Shown here piece by piece: positions 52,461-60,787 of a stretch of DNA of 64,000 bases. How positions within the stretch are numbered: the stretch's first letter is position 1; each line of letters opens with the position of its first letter. The notes beneath the pieces were generated by a model, which was given only the letters and a program-made list of their open reading frames with translations, ran no database searches and had not been told where the DNA came from. Source of the DNA: SXRF01 sp964624555. GTDB taxonomy: Bacteria > Pseudomonadota > Alphaproteobacteria > Rickettsiales > SXRF01. The position numbers were made by a program, and so were the translations under genes. The DNA is taken from the NCBI GenBank assembly GCA_964624555.1, contig CAZUXB010000002.1, positions 1 through 64,000 of the forward strand. The letters run 5' to 3'.

Positions 52461-53024
52461 ATGTGTCTTAGAAACAGCCAACAGTCATATGGCATTATCG
52501 CCAAGTCTTTTCATTGGCTAATGGCAATTCTAATCATAGGGCTGCTTGCGGTTGGGCTTATCATGGCGGATATGGAAAACAGTCCGGACAAGTTTAAACT
52601 TATTGGGCTGCATAAAGAGTTTGGCCTTGTTGTATTGTTCCTTGCCTGTGCCCGTCTTGGCTGGAAAATATTGGACGTAAGCCCGCTGCTTCCTGATAAT
52701 TTAGGAAAATTCGCAAAATTAGGTGCTAAAACGGCGCATTGTTTACTTTATATACTTATGTTTGCCATGCCGCTTACTGGCTGGCTGATGTCATCGGCTG
52801 CCGGTTTCCCGGTATCAATGTTTGGGCTGTTTTTAATGCCAAACCTGATTGCCCCTGATAAGCAATTTGGGCATGATATGGGCGAGGTACATGAAAATTT
52901 AGCATGGGTGCTGATTGTTTTAATTACGTTGCATGTGCTTGCTGCGCTGTTGCACCATTTTTATTACAAGGATAATATACTCAGGAGAATGCTTCCAAAT
53001 TTTAAGGGTAAATCCAATGTTTAA
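52461..53024 (+). CDS. Cytochrome b561-type membrane protein
   Basis: 187 aa, four membrane helices. The CybB pattern YGIIAKSFHWLMAILIIGLL, IGLHKEFGL, AKTAHCLLYILMFAMPLTGW and VHENLAWVLIVLITLHVLAALLHHFYYKD retains paired His ligands for two haems. The role is probably electron transfer from ubiquinol to an oxidase or superoxide. It overlaps yceI by 8 nt, a common b561-YceI pair. Confidence 0.88.
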   Translation: MCLRNSQQSYGIIAKSFHWLMAILIIGLLAVGLIMADMENSPDKFKLIGLHKEFGLVVLFLACARLGWKILDVSPLLPDNLGKFAKLGAKTAHCLLYILMFAMPLTGWLMSSAAGFPVSMFGLFLMPNLIAPDKQFGHDMGEVHENLAWVLIVLITLHVLAALLHHFYYKDNILRRMLPNFKGKSNV

Positions 53025-53586
53025 AATTCCGAAGCTGGTAGTGGCAGCGAGTTTCTTGCTTGCTTTCCCAGCCTATGCTGATGTTCCAGTCTATAAAATG
53101 GTTAAAAATAAGAGTACGCTGAAATTTTATGCGATAAATAATAATGCCCCGGTTGAGGGTGAGTTTAAGGATTTTTCTGCGGATATTAAATTTGCCCCGG
53201 ATAAGCTGGCTGAGAGTAAAATTGATGCTACAGTCCAGATTGCCAGTGTTTTTGCCGATTATGATGATGTGGCAAAAAACCTTGTTACCAATGACTGGTT
53301 TGCGGCAACAGAATTTCCCAAGGCTGTTTTTACCAGTGAGAAAATCTCACGTATGCCCTATTCCGATAATTATTATGCGGAAGGAAAATTGCAGATACGC
53401 GGTAAGACCCAGCCGGTGCAGCTTAACTTTCAGCTTAAATCTTCCGGGGATAAAACCGCAATCGCCACTGGCTATATAACCGTACACCGCAAGGATTATG
53501 GCATAGGTCAGGGGCAATGGGCCAAGGATGATGTGGTCAAAGACGAGGTCCGCGTTGAGTTCCGTATTGTGGCTGAGAAGCAGTAA
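53017..53586 (+). CDS. YceI-family periplasmic lipid-binding protein
   Basis: The ATG at 53017 with AAGGGT upstream gives 189 aa. Signal peptide about 1-20 (FLLAFPAYADVP). Lipocalin-like beta barrel: YKMVKNKSTLKFYAINN, VEGEFKDFSADIKF, TEFPKAVFTS and GKTQPV. Family members bind polyisoprenoids such as ubiquinone precursors. Coupled to the cytochrome b561 gene, suggesting a redox/quinone role. The frame from 52933 is unnecessary. Confidence 0.9.
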   Translation: MFKIPKLVVAASFLLAFPAYADVPVYKMVKNKSTLKFYAINNNAPVEGEFKDFSADIKFAPDKLAESKIDATVQIASVFADYDDVAKNLVTNDWFAATEFPKAVFTSEKISRMPYSDNYYAEGKLQIRGKTQPVQLNFQLKSSGDKTAIATGYITVHRKDYGIGQGQWAKDDVVKDEVRVEFRIVAEKQ

Positions 53587-53590
53587 ATAA

Positions 53591-54181
53591 TTATATATTT
53601 ATCCATTTGGATTCTGGGCTTGGTTGTTGCGGCATTTTGGGTACTGGCAATACACCAATTTCTGCTATTAAACTACGAGCTATGCTATTATCATCTTCAG
53701 CCATCTTTTTTGCTGCTTCTACAGTTGCCATAAGTTTAGGTTGTTGGGATGGTTGAGATTTTGAAGGCACAATGATAACTAAACTATCAGCTGGTCTATC
53801 TGCTATGGAGTCAATAAACCTAGAGGCAGATGCACTGCTTTCTCTTAGTTTCTCAATTACGCTCTGTTCTATATCGCCAGGTGGAAGACTTACAGAAGCT
53901 TTATGTCCATATGTTGATTTTTGAAGTACAATATTAGCAGCGGCTGAGAGCAGTTTTGTTTTATCAGCTGCAAGCATTGCATTCCTGCCCGCATTATATT
54001 CTTTGAGAGTTATTATGCCGTCTCCATCAGTATCTAAGGCACGCAGGGAATTATCTATTTTGTCTCGTACCTCAGGACTGGCGAAAACATGAGGGGTATA
54101 CTGCACTAAACTGTCTTTAATTGCTTGTTCAAGAATATCAAAATACCGCTTTGTATTATTATAGCTATCATTGTCGGCCAT
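53591..54181 (-). CDS. EF-hand-containing protein of unknown function
   Basis: About 196 aa (start at M5 of a frame that runs to 54193), no signal peptide. One canonical EF-hand loop, DTDGDGIITLKEY (about 50-62), implies Ca2+ binding. The remainder is helical with a C-terminal Pro-rich end. Not recognised. Convergent with yceI and lying among the GTA-like genes. Confidence 0.65.
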   Translation of the reverse strand: MADNDSYNNTKRYFDILEQAIKDSLVQYTPHVFASPEVRDKIDNSLRALDTDGDGIITLKEYNAGRNAMLAADKTKLLSAAANIVLQKSTYGHKASVSLPPGDIEQSVIEKLRESSASASRFIDSIADRPADSLVIIVPSKSQPSQQPKLMATVEAAKKMAEDDNSIARSLIAEIGVLPVPKMPQQPSPESKWINI

Positions 54182-54275
54182 AAAATTAACCATAAATAAT
54201 GTTAAGATGGTTCAATAATATCATAAAAATCACCAACAAATATTACAGTTCTGTTAAGATTAACAAAGGATCCCT

Positions 54276-54839
54276 ATGTATTACGACAAAAAAATCAGCG
54301 CAAATATGCGCGAACGCAAGCGGCTGGACTTTTCCCTGCAGGTCAAATCGCTTGATAATACTGGAAGATTCGCTGGTTATGCCAGCGTTTTTGATGTTGT
54401 TGATAGCCAGAAAGATATCATCCTGCGCGGGGCATTTGCCTATACCCTGAAAGGGCGGGTGGGGGAGATAAAAATGCTCTGGCAACACCAGCAGTCTGAG
54501 CCAATAGGTGTTTTTGAACGTATGTTCGAGGACTCCAATGGGCTTTATGTTGAAGGCAGGCTTCTGCTTGATGTGGCAAAGGCAAGAGAGGCCTATGCCT
54601 TGCTCAAGGAAGGGGCTATCGGCGGACTTTCTATAGGTTATTCGCCGATAAAATACCGTATGCATGAAAAAACCGGTGTGCGCATGCTTACGGAAGTGGA
54701 GTTGTGGGAGATAAGCCTGGTGACTTTTCCCGCTAATGAAGCCGCTAAAATTACAGTAGTGAAACAGGAAGAACCACAACCACAATTATTGGAACTGGTA
54801 CAGGTTCTCGACCGGGCAATTGCAGTTTTGCAGGTGTAA
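54276..54839 (+). CDS. HK97-type prohead protease (GTA gp4-like)
   Basis: 187 aa. Serine protease that trims the capsid protein during head assembly. Herpes-assemblin fold: FAGYASVFDVVDSQKDIILRGAF, MLWQHQQSEPIG (catalytic His), GAIGGLSIGY (catalytic Ser) and LWEISLVTFPANEAAKI. Directly followed by the major capsid gene, its substrate. Confidence 0.9.
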   Translation: MYYDKKISANMRERKRLDFSLQVKSLDNTGRFAGYASVFDVVDSQKDIILRGAFAYTLKGRVGEIKMLWQHQQSEPIGVFERMFEDSNGLYVEGRLLLDVAKAREAYALLKEGAIGGLSIGYSPIKYRMHEKTGVRMLTEVELWEISLVTFPANEAAKITVVKQEEPQPQLLELVQVLDRAIAVLQV

Positions 54840-54845
54840 GGAGCA

Positions 54846-54860
54846 CGCCTACCGCCTACC
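54846..54860. repeat. Short CGCCTAC word pair before capsid gene
   Basis: CGCCTACCGCCTACC, two copies of CGCCTAC(C) in the 53-bp gap between protease and capsid genes. Too short for a clear hairpin; noted because other word-repeat elements sit in the same gene cluster. Confidence 0.3.
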
Positions 54861-54892
54861 AATAAATTTAAAAATCAAAAAAAGGAAAAAAT

Positions 54893-56089
54893 ATGAGTAT
54901 AAGCGAAATTACCGATCGCGTTGCTGTGCTTGGCAATGCGTGGGAACAGTTCAAGCAGATCAATGATCAGCGTTTGAATGATATCGAGCGCAAGGGCAAT
55001 GCTGATCCACTTTATAGCGAGCATCTGAATAATATCAACACGGCGCTGGATAACTATAAATCCCGTCTTGATACCATCGAAACTGCCTATAACCGCCCAA
55101 CCTTAGGAGACAGTGGCAATGTTAAAAATAATTCTGCTGCACATAGTGAATATAGCAAAGCGTTTCGTAACTACCTGCGTAAAGGCATGGAAGGCGGCCT
55201 GGAAGCTTTGCAGACAAAAGCTCTCTCGGTTGGTTCAGATCCTGATGGCGGGTATCTGGTAACCTCGCACATGTCGTCAAAGATCGTGCAGTCGATCTAT
55301 GAAACCTCTCCGATTCGCCAGCTTGCATCAGTAGAAACTATTTCTTCCGATGCGCTGGAACTTATCGATGACCATGACCAGGCTGCTGCCGGATGGACCT
55401 CGGAAACTGGTTCTATATCGGAAACCAGCACACCAACACTTGCTAAAAGGAATATTCCAACCCATGAATTATATGCACAGCCAAAAGCAACACAAAAACT
55501 GGTTGATGATTCTGCCATTGATATTGAAAGCTGGCTCTCTACAAAAATTGCCGATATTTTCAGCCGTAAGGAAAATACTGCTTTTGTCAGTGGTACTGGT
55601 GTTGGCCAGCCGCGCGGTATTCTGACCTATGCTGCCGGTACCAACTGGGGGCAGATACAGCAGGTTAATTCAGGAACCAGCGGTGCGGTTACTGCTGATG
55701 CGATTATAACTCTTTTCTATGCCCTCAAGGATGCCTATACCAAACGCGCAAATTTCCTGATGAACCGTACTGTTGTCCAGTCCGTGCGTCTGCTTAAGCA
55801 GGCCACTACCAACCAGTATATGTGGCAGCCGGGGCTTGCTGCTGGTGCGCCTGATACTCTTATGGGTGTGCCGGTAATGATGGCGGCGGATATGCCTATT
55901 GCTGCAGCTAACTCGCTTTCTATCGCGGTTGGTGATTTCCAGGCGGCCTACCAGATCGTTGATCGTCAGGGCATCAGCATCCTGCGCGATCCATTCACTG
56001 AAAAACCGTTTGTCAAATTCTATGCAACAAAACGTGTGGGCGGCGATGTAGTGAATTTCGAAGCCATTAAACTGATGAAGCTTGCTTAA
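54893..56089 (+). CDS. HK97-fold major capsid protein (GTA gp5-like)
   Basis: 398 aa. The N-terminal coiled delta region (about 1-70) is removed by the protease upstream. The mature HK97 fold follows: GGYLVTSHMSSKIVQSIYETSPIRQLASV, FSRKENTAFVSGTGVGQPRG, NFLMNRTVVQSVRLLK, GVPVMMAADMP and the final FVKFYATKRVGGDVVNFEAIKLMK. Intact. A word-repeat palindrome follows its stop by 4 nt. Strong AAAGGAAAAA ribosome site. Confidence 0.93.
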   Translation: MSISEITDRVAVLGNAWEQFKQINDQRLNDIERKGNADPLYSEHLNNINTALDNYKSRLDTIETAYNRPTLGDSGNVKNNSAAHSEYSKAFRNYLRKGMEGGLEALQTKALSVGSDPDGGYLVTSHMSSKIVQSIYETSPIRQLASVETISSDALELIDDHDQAAAGWTSETGSISETSTPTLAKRNIPTHELYAQPKATQKLVDDSAIDIESWLSTKIADIFSRKENTAFVSGTGVGQPRGILTYAAGTNWGQIQQVNSGTSGAVTADAIITLFYALKDAYTKRANFLMNRTVVQSVRLLKQATTNQYMWQPGLAAGAPDTLMGVPVMMAADMPIAAANSLSIAVGDFQAAYQIVDRQGISILRDPFTEKPFVKFYATKRVGGDVVNFEAIKLMKLA

Positions 56090-56093
56090 AAAA

Positions 56094-56169
56094 CGTACTC
56101 GGTACTCGGTTAATCGTACTCGGCAGGAAAAAAATCTTACCGAGCACAGAGTACGCATCACCGAGTACC
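56094..56169. repeat. Word-repeat palindrome after the capsid gene
   Basis: The left arm repeats GTACTCGG (CGTACTCGGTACTCGG, then CGTACTCGG). The right arm CCGAGCACAGAGTACGCATCACCGAGTACC is an imperfect reverse complement. An A-rich loop lies between. It starts 4 nt after the capsid stop, and the 56191 gene's GGAGAA ribosome site follows. It could stabilise the capsid mRNA end. Confidence 0.65.
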
Positions 56170-56190
56170 AATAAAATTTGGAGAAAGAAA

Positions 56191-56604
56191 ATGAGAGATA
56201 TCTATCACAATATATTGGTCAGCCAGCATTTGAGCCCGGTGGTTTCGACTGCGACTAAAACTTCCACCACCATAGATTTGCAAGGCTATAACAGTGCAAT
56301 GGTTGTTTTTAACATCGGTCTGGCGGCCGATACACTTTCCGGTTCTGTGTACTGGACCCTGAAACTACAACATAGTGACGATGACAGTACCTATACCGAT
56401 CTGGCAGCCGCCGACCAGAATAGCCCGTCCCTTACCGTGGTCATTGACTCCAGCAGCAAGGACCGGACAGTATATAGTTTTGGTTACCAGGGGGCAAAAC
56501 GCTACCTTAAAGCTATAGCTACCCCAACCGGGACCCATACTAACGGTACCCCTATTGGTATAGTAGCACTGCGAGGGGCTGCGTCTTATCATCCTGTAGT
56601 ATAA
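56191..56604 (+). CDS. Phage-structural-like beta-rich protein
   Basis: 137 aa. Repeated beta-strand pattern with LKLQHSDDDSTYTDLAAAD, SFGYQGAKRYLKAIATPTG and a GIVALRGA end, as in small head or tail decoration proteins encoded next to capsid genes. No named family assigned. GGAGAA lies 7 nt upstream. A virion role is inferred from position. Confidence 0.65.
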   Translation: MRDIYHNILVSQHLSPVVSTATKTSTTIDLQGYNSAMVVFNIGLAADTLSGSVYWTLKLQHSDDDSTYTDLAAADQNSPSLTVVIDSSSKDRTVYSFGYQGAKRYLKAIATPTGTHTNGTPIGIVALRGAASYHPVV

Positions 56605-56788
56605 AGAATTTTTTGTGATGGTGCCCATTTTTATTGTTATGGGCACCACACTAAACAAGCTATTATGTTGCAAAATAGCAACAAATATGCAAATATGCCT
56701 TGTAACGGTTTGCTTTAATTAATTGTTAAGGTGCTTGATTTATTATGAAATTAAGTTAAACTGTCGATAAACATATTTGAGGTATAGC

Positions 56789-57139
56789 GTGTCAAAACTT
56801 TCAAGAACTGAGCAGATTATTGCTGAAAAAACGGTGTGTGTACTGCTGGTTCGTGGCGAAAACCCTGAGGGTGAGCGTATTTTCGCCTATATGGGTGTGC
56901 GTGCTGATAAGCTGGAGAGCTTTATTGAAGCCCAGAAGAATGGCACTTTCTACCCGGAAGACTACGGAATTGTTATAGAATCCGGGGTGGGCGAGCCTTC
57001 TGAAGAAGTTAAGCAGAAAATGACCAAAGAATATGGGTTTAACCATGAGGCCATGCTGGATATTGACACTCCCCAGAGTGCCAACGATATAGCCAGCAAT
57101 ATTTCTGCTTATACTACAGGCGCTAAAGACGAAGAATAA
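56789..57139 (+). CDS. Small conserved protein, paralogue of the gene at 1394
   Basis: 116 aa from the GTG at 56789 (GAGGT 7 nt upstream). Same domain as the 1741-1394 product: VLLVRG, IFAYMGV, YPEDYGIVIESGVGEPSEEV and M.KEYGFNHE. It has an additional N-terminal helix and an acidic C-terminal tail. Unknown function; probably not a GTA structural protein, since its paralogue lies elsewhere. A terminator-like hairpin overlaps its stop. Confidence 0.65.
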   Translation: MSKLSRTEQIIAEKTVCVLLVRGENPEGERIFAYMGVRADKLESFIEAQKNGTFYPEDYGIVIESGVGEPSEEVKQKMTKEYGFNHEAMLDIDTPQSANDIASNISAYTTGAKDEE

Positions 57140-57148
57140 AGCGTCTTT
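57125..57148 (+). terminator. Hairpin overlapping the 56789 gene's stop
   Basis: AAAGACG, a 10-nt loop containing the stop codon, then CGTCTTT, followed by GCTTTAATTTT. A weak intrinsic terminator or mRNA-end structure. Confidence 0.45.
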
Positions 57149-57255
57149 GCTTTAATTTTCAGCCGTAATATAATATTCACGAAATCGTCATATAAATCCC
57201 GATATTTTATGTTATTCTGTAATGGGATAGTGTTTATTCATCAGGTAATGGTATA

Positions 57256-58086
57256 ATGACGGGTTCAGATTCAACAGCAGCTAACGGTTCCAAGATCGCT
57301 ATGTGCACACAGCCAAAAAGCGTGAGGAGGTCTTTTGCCCTGGAATCAACGGGGTTTGCTGCTGCCGAGCTTGCCTCAATGGGTGTTTCCCTTGGTGTTG
57401 TCGCTATTGCTGAAGACCTTATTCCACAATCAATAATGAAAAAGGCAACCCATGCCGTTGCTAAAGTTTGCGTAGAGCCATATCTCGATACTATCGAAAA
57501 GGCGATGTCCGAATGTAAACTGAAAGAATGCCAGGTTGATCATACCAAAACCCGCGAAGAACGTGCCGAGAGGCTGGCGCGTGGTATAGTAGTTTTTGGT
57601 GCCGCTTATCTTGCCTCGCTTGGCGCTAAATTATGGATCCGCGGAAAAATGAATGAGCATTTTGAGGTGGCGGGAGCAAGTCATAAGCCGGCACCGAATG
57701 GCTCAAATTGGGTTAAAACAAAAATCCATGACATGAGCCCTAATAACTGGTCGCCTGATACACGTCTGATATTTGCGGCTGATGAAGCGGTGCATATCGG
57801 CTCACTGGTTTATTTGAACACCAAAGCCTCGGATTTTACCGACCGTAATATAGAAACCATGAGCAAAGCTTTGCAAAAAATGGGTGTAAGCCAGCAAAGG
57901 GCACAGGATATTTCGACAATGGCAATGGTCTGGGAAGTCCCGAATTTCCTTGGCTTGCTAGCTGGTGAAACTGCTATTTTCGGTAAGCATGCTTATGGTT
58001 GGCCGAAAGAACATAAATACCAGAAATTTGCTGATATTGTTTCGGGCAAGGCGATGTCATCTAACGCTCATATAGCTCACACTTAA
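57256..58086 (+). CDS. Unrecognised 276-aa protein with two hydrophobic stretches
   Basis: No family recognised. Hydrophobic helices at about 30-52 (GFAAAELASMGVSLGVVAIAED) and 112-130 (GIVVFGAAYLASLGAKLW) suggest membrane association; between them is a Cys pair ECKLKECQ. The C-terminal third is helical with WEVPNFLGLLAGETAIFG. It sits between the paralogue gene and the head-connector gene, and a word-repeat palindrome follows its stop. It may be cargo, not GTA structure. Confidence 0.6.
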   Translation: MTGSDSTAANGSKIAMCTQPKSVRRSFALESTGFAAAELASMGVSLGVVAIAEDLIPQSIMKKATHAVAKVCVEPYLDTIEKAMSECKLKECQVDHTKTREERAERLARGIVVFGAAYLASLGAKLWIRGKMNEHFEVAGASHKPAPNGSNWVKTKIHDMSPNNWSPDTRLIFAADEAVHIGSLVYLNTKASDFTDRNIETMSKALQKMGVSQQRAQDISTMAMVWEVPNFLGLLAGETAIFGKHAYGWPKEHKYQKFADIVSGKAMSSNAHIAHT

Positions 58087-58089
58087 ATT

Positions 58090-58155
58090 GGCTTGAGGCT
58101 TAAGTCTTACGGCTTAAGGATAATATTTTTATACTCAAGCCCTAAGCCCTAAGCC
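58090..58155. repeat. Word-repeat palindrome before the connector gene
   Basis: Left arm GGCTTGAGGCTTAAGTCTTACGGCTTAAGG; right arm CTCAAGCCCTAAGCCCTAAGCC (58134-58155), an imperfect reverse complement, with a short AT loop. The word is (T)AAGCCC. It lies 3 nt after the 58086 stop and 7 nt before the connector ATG at 58163, so it carries the whole spacer. The same words occur inside gltB (44911-44943). Confidence 0.65.
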
Positions 58156-58162
58156 TTTATCT

Positions 58163-58858
58163 ATGAAAATTACCATGCTGCAAACTCGCTATGGCAGCGA
58201 GGATGGCTTTGTCGTGCGCCGTTTTCTAAAAAATCATCAATACGAAATAGCTGATTCCCTGGGAGCATATTTTATATGGCTGGGGGTAGCAAAAATAGGA
58301 GAAATTATGTCAAATAACCGTAGCCGGTTGCTGACGCGTATAACTGCGCCAGCCTCCGAACCTGTTACACTTGCTGAAGCCAAGCTTTACCTGCGCGTTG
58401 ATTCCACTACTGAGGACAACCTTATATCTGACCTTATTGTTGCCGCCCGTATGAGTGCTGAACAGTGGCTTAGGTCATCGCTGATTACCCAGAGCTGGAA
58501 ACTAAGCTATAACGATTATGTCGATGAGGCTGTGCTTCTGCCGATGCCACCGGTTGTAAGTATAAGTAGTGTAGTTGTTATTAATCGTGATTCGACAACG
58601 CAAACTATTTCTGCAAATAATTATTATCTGAACGCTGCTAAAAATATGCTGTTGTTTGATAATTGCGTAAGCGGGTTTTCCATAGAGATATCGTATAATA
58701 CCGGGTATGGCTCGGCGGCGCAGGTCCCGTCCCCAATTAAATACGGGATACTCGCCCATATTGCAGCAATGTATGATGAGCGTGGGTTAATTGGTCAGGC
58801 GAATCTGCCGCCACAGGTCAGCAGTTTGTACTTACCTTTTCGCGAGGTAATGTTATGA
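58163..58858 (+). CDS. Head-tail connector (gp6-like), fused to a small phage protein
   Basis: The 231-aa frame holds two parts. Residues 1-44 (MKITMLQTRYGSEDGFVVRRF...) match small proteins common in phage head clusters. From M49 (58307, with GGAG 5 nt upstream) comes the gp6/phiE125-gp8-like connector ITAPASEPVTLAEAKLYLRVD, then SAEQWLRSSLITQSW and YGILAHIAAMYDERG. An A5 run (58291-58295) precedes: with four As the first part would end at a TAG just before the ribosome site. So the fusion may be a 1-base indel, real or an assembly error. GTA-cluster gene. Confidence 0.8.
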   Translation: MKITMLQTRYGSEDGFVVRRFLKNHQYEIADSLGAYFIWLGVAKIGEIMSNNRSRLLTRITAPASEPVTLAEAKLYLRVDSTTEDNLISDLIVAARMSAEQWLRSSLITQSWKLSYNDYVDEAVLLPMPPVVSISSVVVINRDSTTQTISANNYYLNAAKNMLLFDNCVSGFSIEISYNTGYGSAAQVPSPIKYGILAHIAAMYDERGLIGQANLPPQVSSLYLPFREVML

Positions 58859-59211
58859 GTGGCGGGAAGAAGAATACAGCAACGCTATTGCGCCACCGCC
58901 TGACATTGCAGCAGGAAGTAAAAACGCCGGATGGGGCCGGGGGGTATACCAGAAGCTGGCAGGATGTTGGTGATCTCTGGGCGGAAATAACTGCGGTAAG
59001 CGGTAAATCAATCTATGGTCGTGAAAGACTATATGGTGGACAGTTGCAATCAGAAATAAGCCATAAAATAGTTATACGATACCGTAGTACCGTATCAACA
59101 AGTATGCGCCTGGTATTTGATGGGCGTATTTTTAACATCCGCGCTATTTCAAATGTGAATGAGAATGATGAAATATTGGAGTTGCTGGTAGAAGAAGGAG
59201 TAGCCAGTTGA
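58855..59211 (+). CDS. Phage head closure/head-tail joining protein
   Basis: 118 aa of the phage_H_T_join family (GTA gp7-like). LRHRLTLQQEVKTPDGAGGYTRSWQDVGDLWAEITAVSG, then HKIVIRYR and FDGRIFNIRAISNVNE. It overlaps the connector gene by 4 nt (ATGA), so the two are translationally coupled. It stops convergent to a minus-strand gene. Confidence 0.87.
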   Translation: MSGGKKNTATLLRHRLTLQQEVKTPDGAGGYTRSWQDVGDLWAEITAVSGKSIYGRERLYGGQLQSEISHKIVIRYRSTVSTSMRLVFDGRIFNIRAISNVNENDEILELLVEEGVAS

Positions 59212-59214
59212 TTA

Positions 59215-59646
59215 TTAAGCGGCGATGAAAGGTTTCTTGTCCTGTTCAGAAAGTGAAAATAGCAGAAGATTTATTTTTTCCTGGAATTCACGATCCCATT
59301 CTGATTTCAATTTTAGCTGGCAGATATTGCAAATATCGTGCAGGAACATTATGGCCCCCTTAAAACTGAACATAAACAGGGCATCCATAAATTCTTCCTT
59401 GCTTGGTAGCGGGATTTTACGGGCAAGGAAATAAGCCCCTTCCAGAAGTTCATGCAGGGCATTTTTCCAAGGCATATAAGCTTCACGGTAAATATAGTCG
59501 GTTTCTTCTATAGTTTTCTCAAGATATTTCTCAACCCGTACCAGTACCGGTTGATAATCAATAAGAAATTGCTCGAATACCTGGTATTCAGGGGCTTCGA
59601 ATCCCTTCTTATCTAATTTAAAAGATGTGTCTGAGAGCGTTTCCAT
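59215..59646 (-). CDS. Unrecognised helical protein inserted in GTA cluster
   Basis: 143 aa (start at 59646; the frame runs to 59652). All-helical, no signal peptide. LHELLEGAYFLARKIPLPSKEEFMDALFMFSFKGAIMFLHDICNICQLKLK suggests a helix bundle; one CNIC pair. It breaks the plus-strand GTA run between head closure and tail terminator genes. I do not recognise it. Confidence 0.55.
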   Translation of the reverse strand: METLSDTSFKLDKKGFEAPEYQVFEQFLIDYQPVLVRVEKYLEKTIEETDYIYREAYMPWKNALHELLEGAYFLARKIPLPSKEEFMDALFMFSFKGAIMFLHDICNICQLKLKSEWDREFQEKINLLLFSLSEQDKKPFIAA

Positions 59647-59754
59647 AAGCACATTCTAACAAATTATTGTGACATTTTTGTGACAGTTTGTATGACAGTT
59701 TTGTTACAAATTTATTAATATCAATATTAATATCAACAGAGTAGAGGCATTATT

Positions 59755-60159
59755 ATGGCGAGTTTGGGGTATTACGTCCTGCAAAAGGCAATATATGAAA
59801 AACTAACAGGAAATAGCCAGTTAATGGCCGCAGTAACCGGAATATTTGATAACCCAACACAAGGCACTGCCTTTCCGTTTATAACAATTGGCGATGTATC
59901 TTCTGGCGATTTATCAAACCTTGGTAAAGATGTTATCGAACAGCAAATATATCTGCACGTCTGGAGCAGGGAAGGTGGGCATAAACAGGCTTCGGATATA
60001 ATGGAAATTATTTATGGGTTATTGCATAATGGCACGGTTACTATTAGCGGAAAAACTGTAGTAATGATGCGGTTCGTAACAACAAAAATACAGATGGAAA
60101 GTGATGGTTGGACCTATCACGGAATCATGCATCTGAAAATTATTTTAGGTAGTAACTAA
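59755..60159 (+). CDS. DUF3168 tail terminator-like protein (GTA gp8-like)
   Basis: 134 aa. DUF3168 pattern: LQKAIYEKLTGNSQLMAAVTGIFDNPTQGTAFPFITIGD, then QQIYLHVWSREGGHKQASDIMEIIYGLLH, typical of siphophage/GTA tail terminators that cap the tail tube. The end overlaps a convergent gene by 4 nt. The next expected gene, the major tail protein, is not seen downstream. Confidence 0.88.
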   Translation: MASLGYYVLQKAIYEKLTGNSQLMAAVTGIFDNPTQGTAFPFITIGDVSSGDLSNLGKDVIEQQIYLHVWSREGGHKQASDIMEIIYGLLHNGTVTISGKTVVMMRFVTTKIQMESDGWTYHGIMHLKIILGSN

Positions 60160-60692
60160 TTTGGAGAAATTTTTTTCGACAGGTTGGAAATATAATTATG
60201 GTACTGGGCAGCTAAGTTTGCTATGGCCGGATCTGCACAGTCACTGTGCGAATATAACTCATCGTAAGATCCTTTTGCCGCAGTCAGTATATCATCTTTT
60301 AAACGTGCTGGAACATGTGCATCAGCTATTTCTTTTTGCAATACAGACATAATTATTTGATAGTCCTGATTGCTTGCTTTTCCGCATTTATCCATAAGAA
60401 AATAATTTACCATAAGTTCTTCGTAACGGTGTTTTATATTATCTGTAATACTGTTCGTATCATGAGCATTGCTGTCATCACCAAAGACATCCTGAATACT
60501 ATTTTTAACCGGGGATGGTTCAATTTTCTGAGCGATTATGTTAATACCTGAAGTTACTATGTCCGGCTTATCTTCCGGTGGCATGTTATAATCTGTGATT
60601 TTATCTATATACTGAGCTTCTTCGAGTTCTTGTAACTGGTTTGTAAGGCTCCTTATCTGCAGGTCATAATTTGCTATGAGCAAGAAGAACAT
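60156..60692 (-). CDS. Unrecognised protein with N-terminal membrane segment
   Basis: 178 aa from the ATG at 60692. The frame is open about 34 codons further upstream, reading a plausible anchor (KKIISFAWFRSFQLFCVVIM), but no ATG, GTG or TTG occurs there. So the true start may be non-canonical or hidden by an indel. The remainder is helical and acidic, with an ELEEAQYIDKI coiled stretch. Convergent with the DUF3168 gene; probably linked to the next minus-strand gene. Confidence 0.55.
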   Translation of the reverse strand: MFFLLIANYDLQIRSLTNQLQELEEAQYIDKITDYNMPPEDKPDIVTSGINIIAQKIEPSPVKNSIQDVFGDDSNAHDTNSITDNIKHRYEELMVNYFLMDKCGKASNQDYQIIMSVLQKEIADAHVPARLKDDILTAAKGSYDELYSHSDCADPAIANLAAQYHNYISNLSKKISPN

Positions 60693-60787
60693 AATGACAA
60701 CGCAAAAAAGCTGGAAGCTGCGGAACCATGCAAAACTGATAATTTTTTTGATTGAGTCGGCGCCTTGATTTTTTTGCAGGTCAGATT

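Noticed and set aside
50592..60159. Complete active prophage
   Set aside because: Integrase, repressor, replication, lysis, terminase and major tail genes were not found in the window, and host-like genes separate the head genes.
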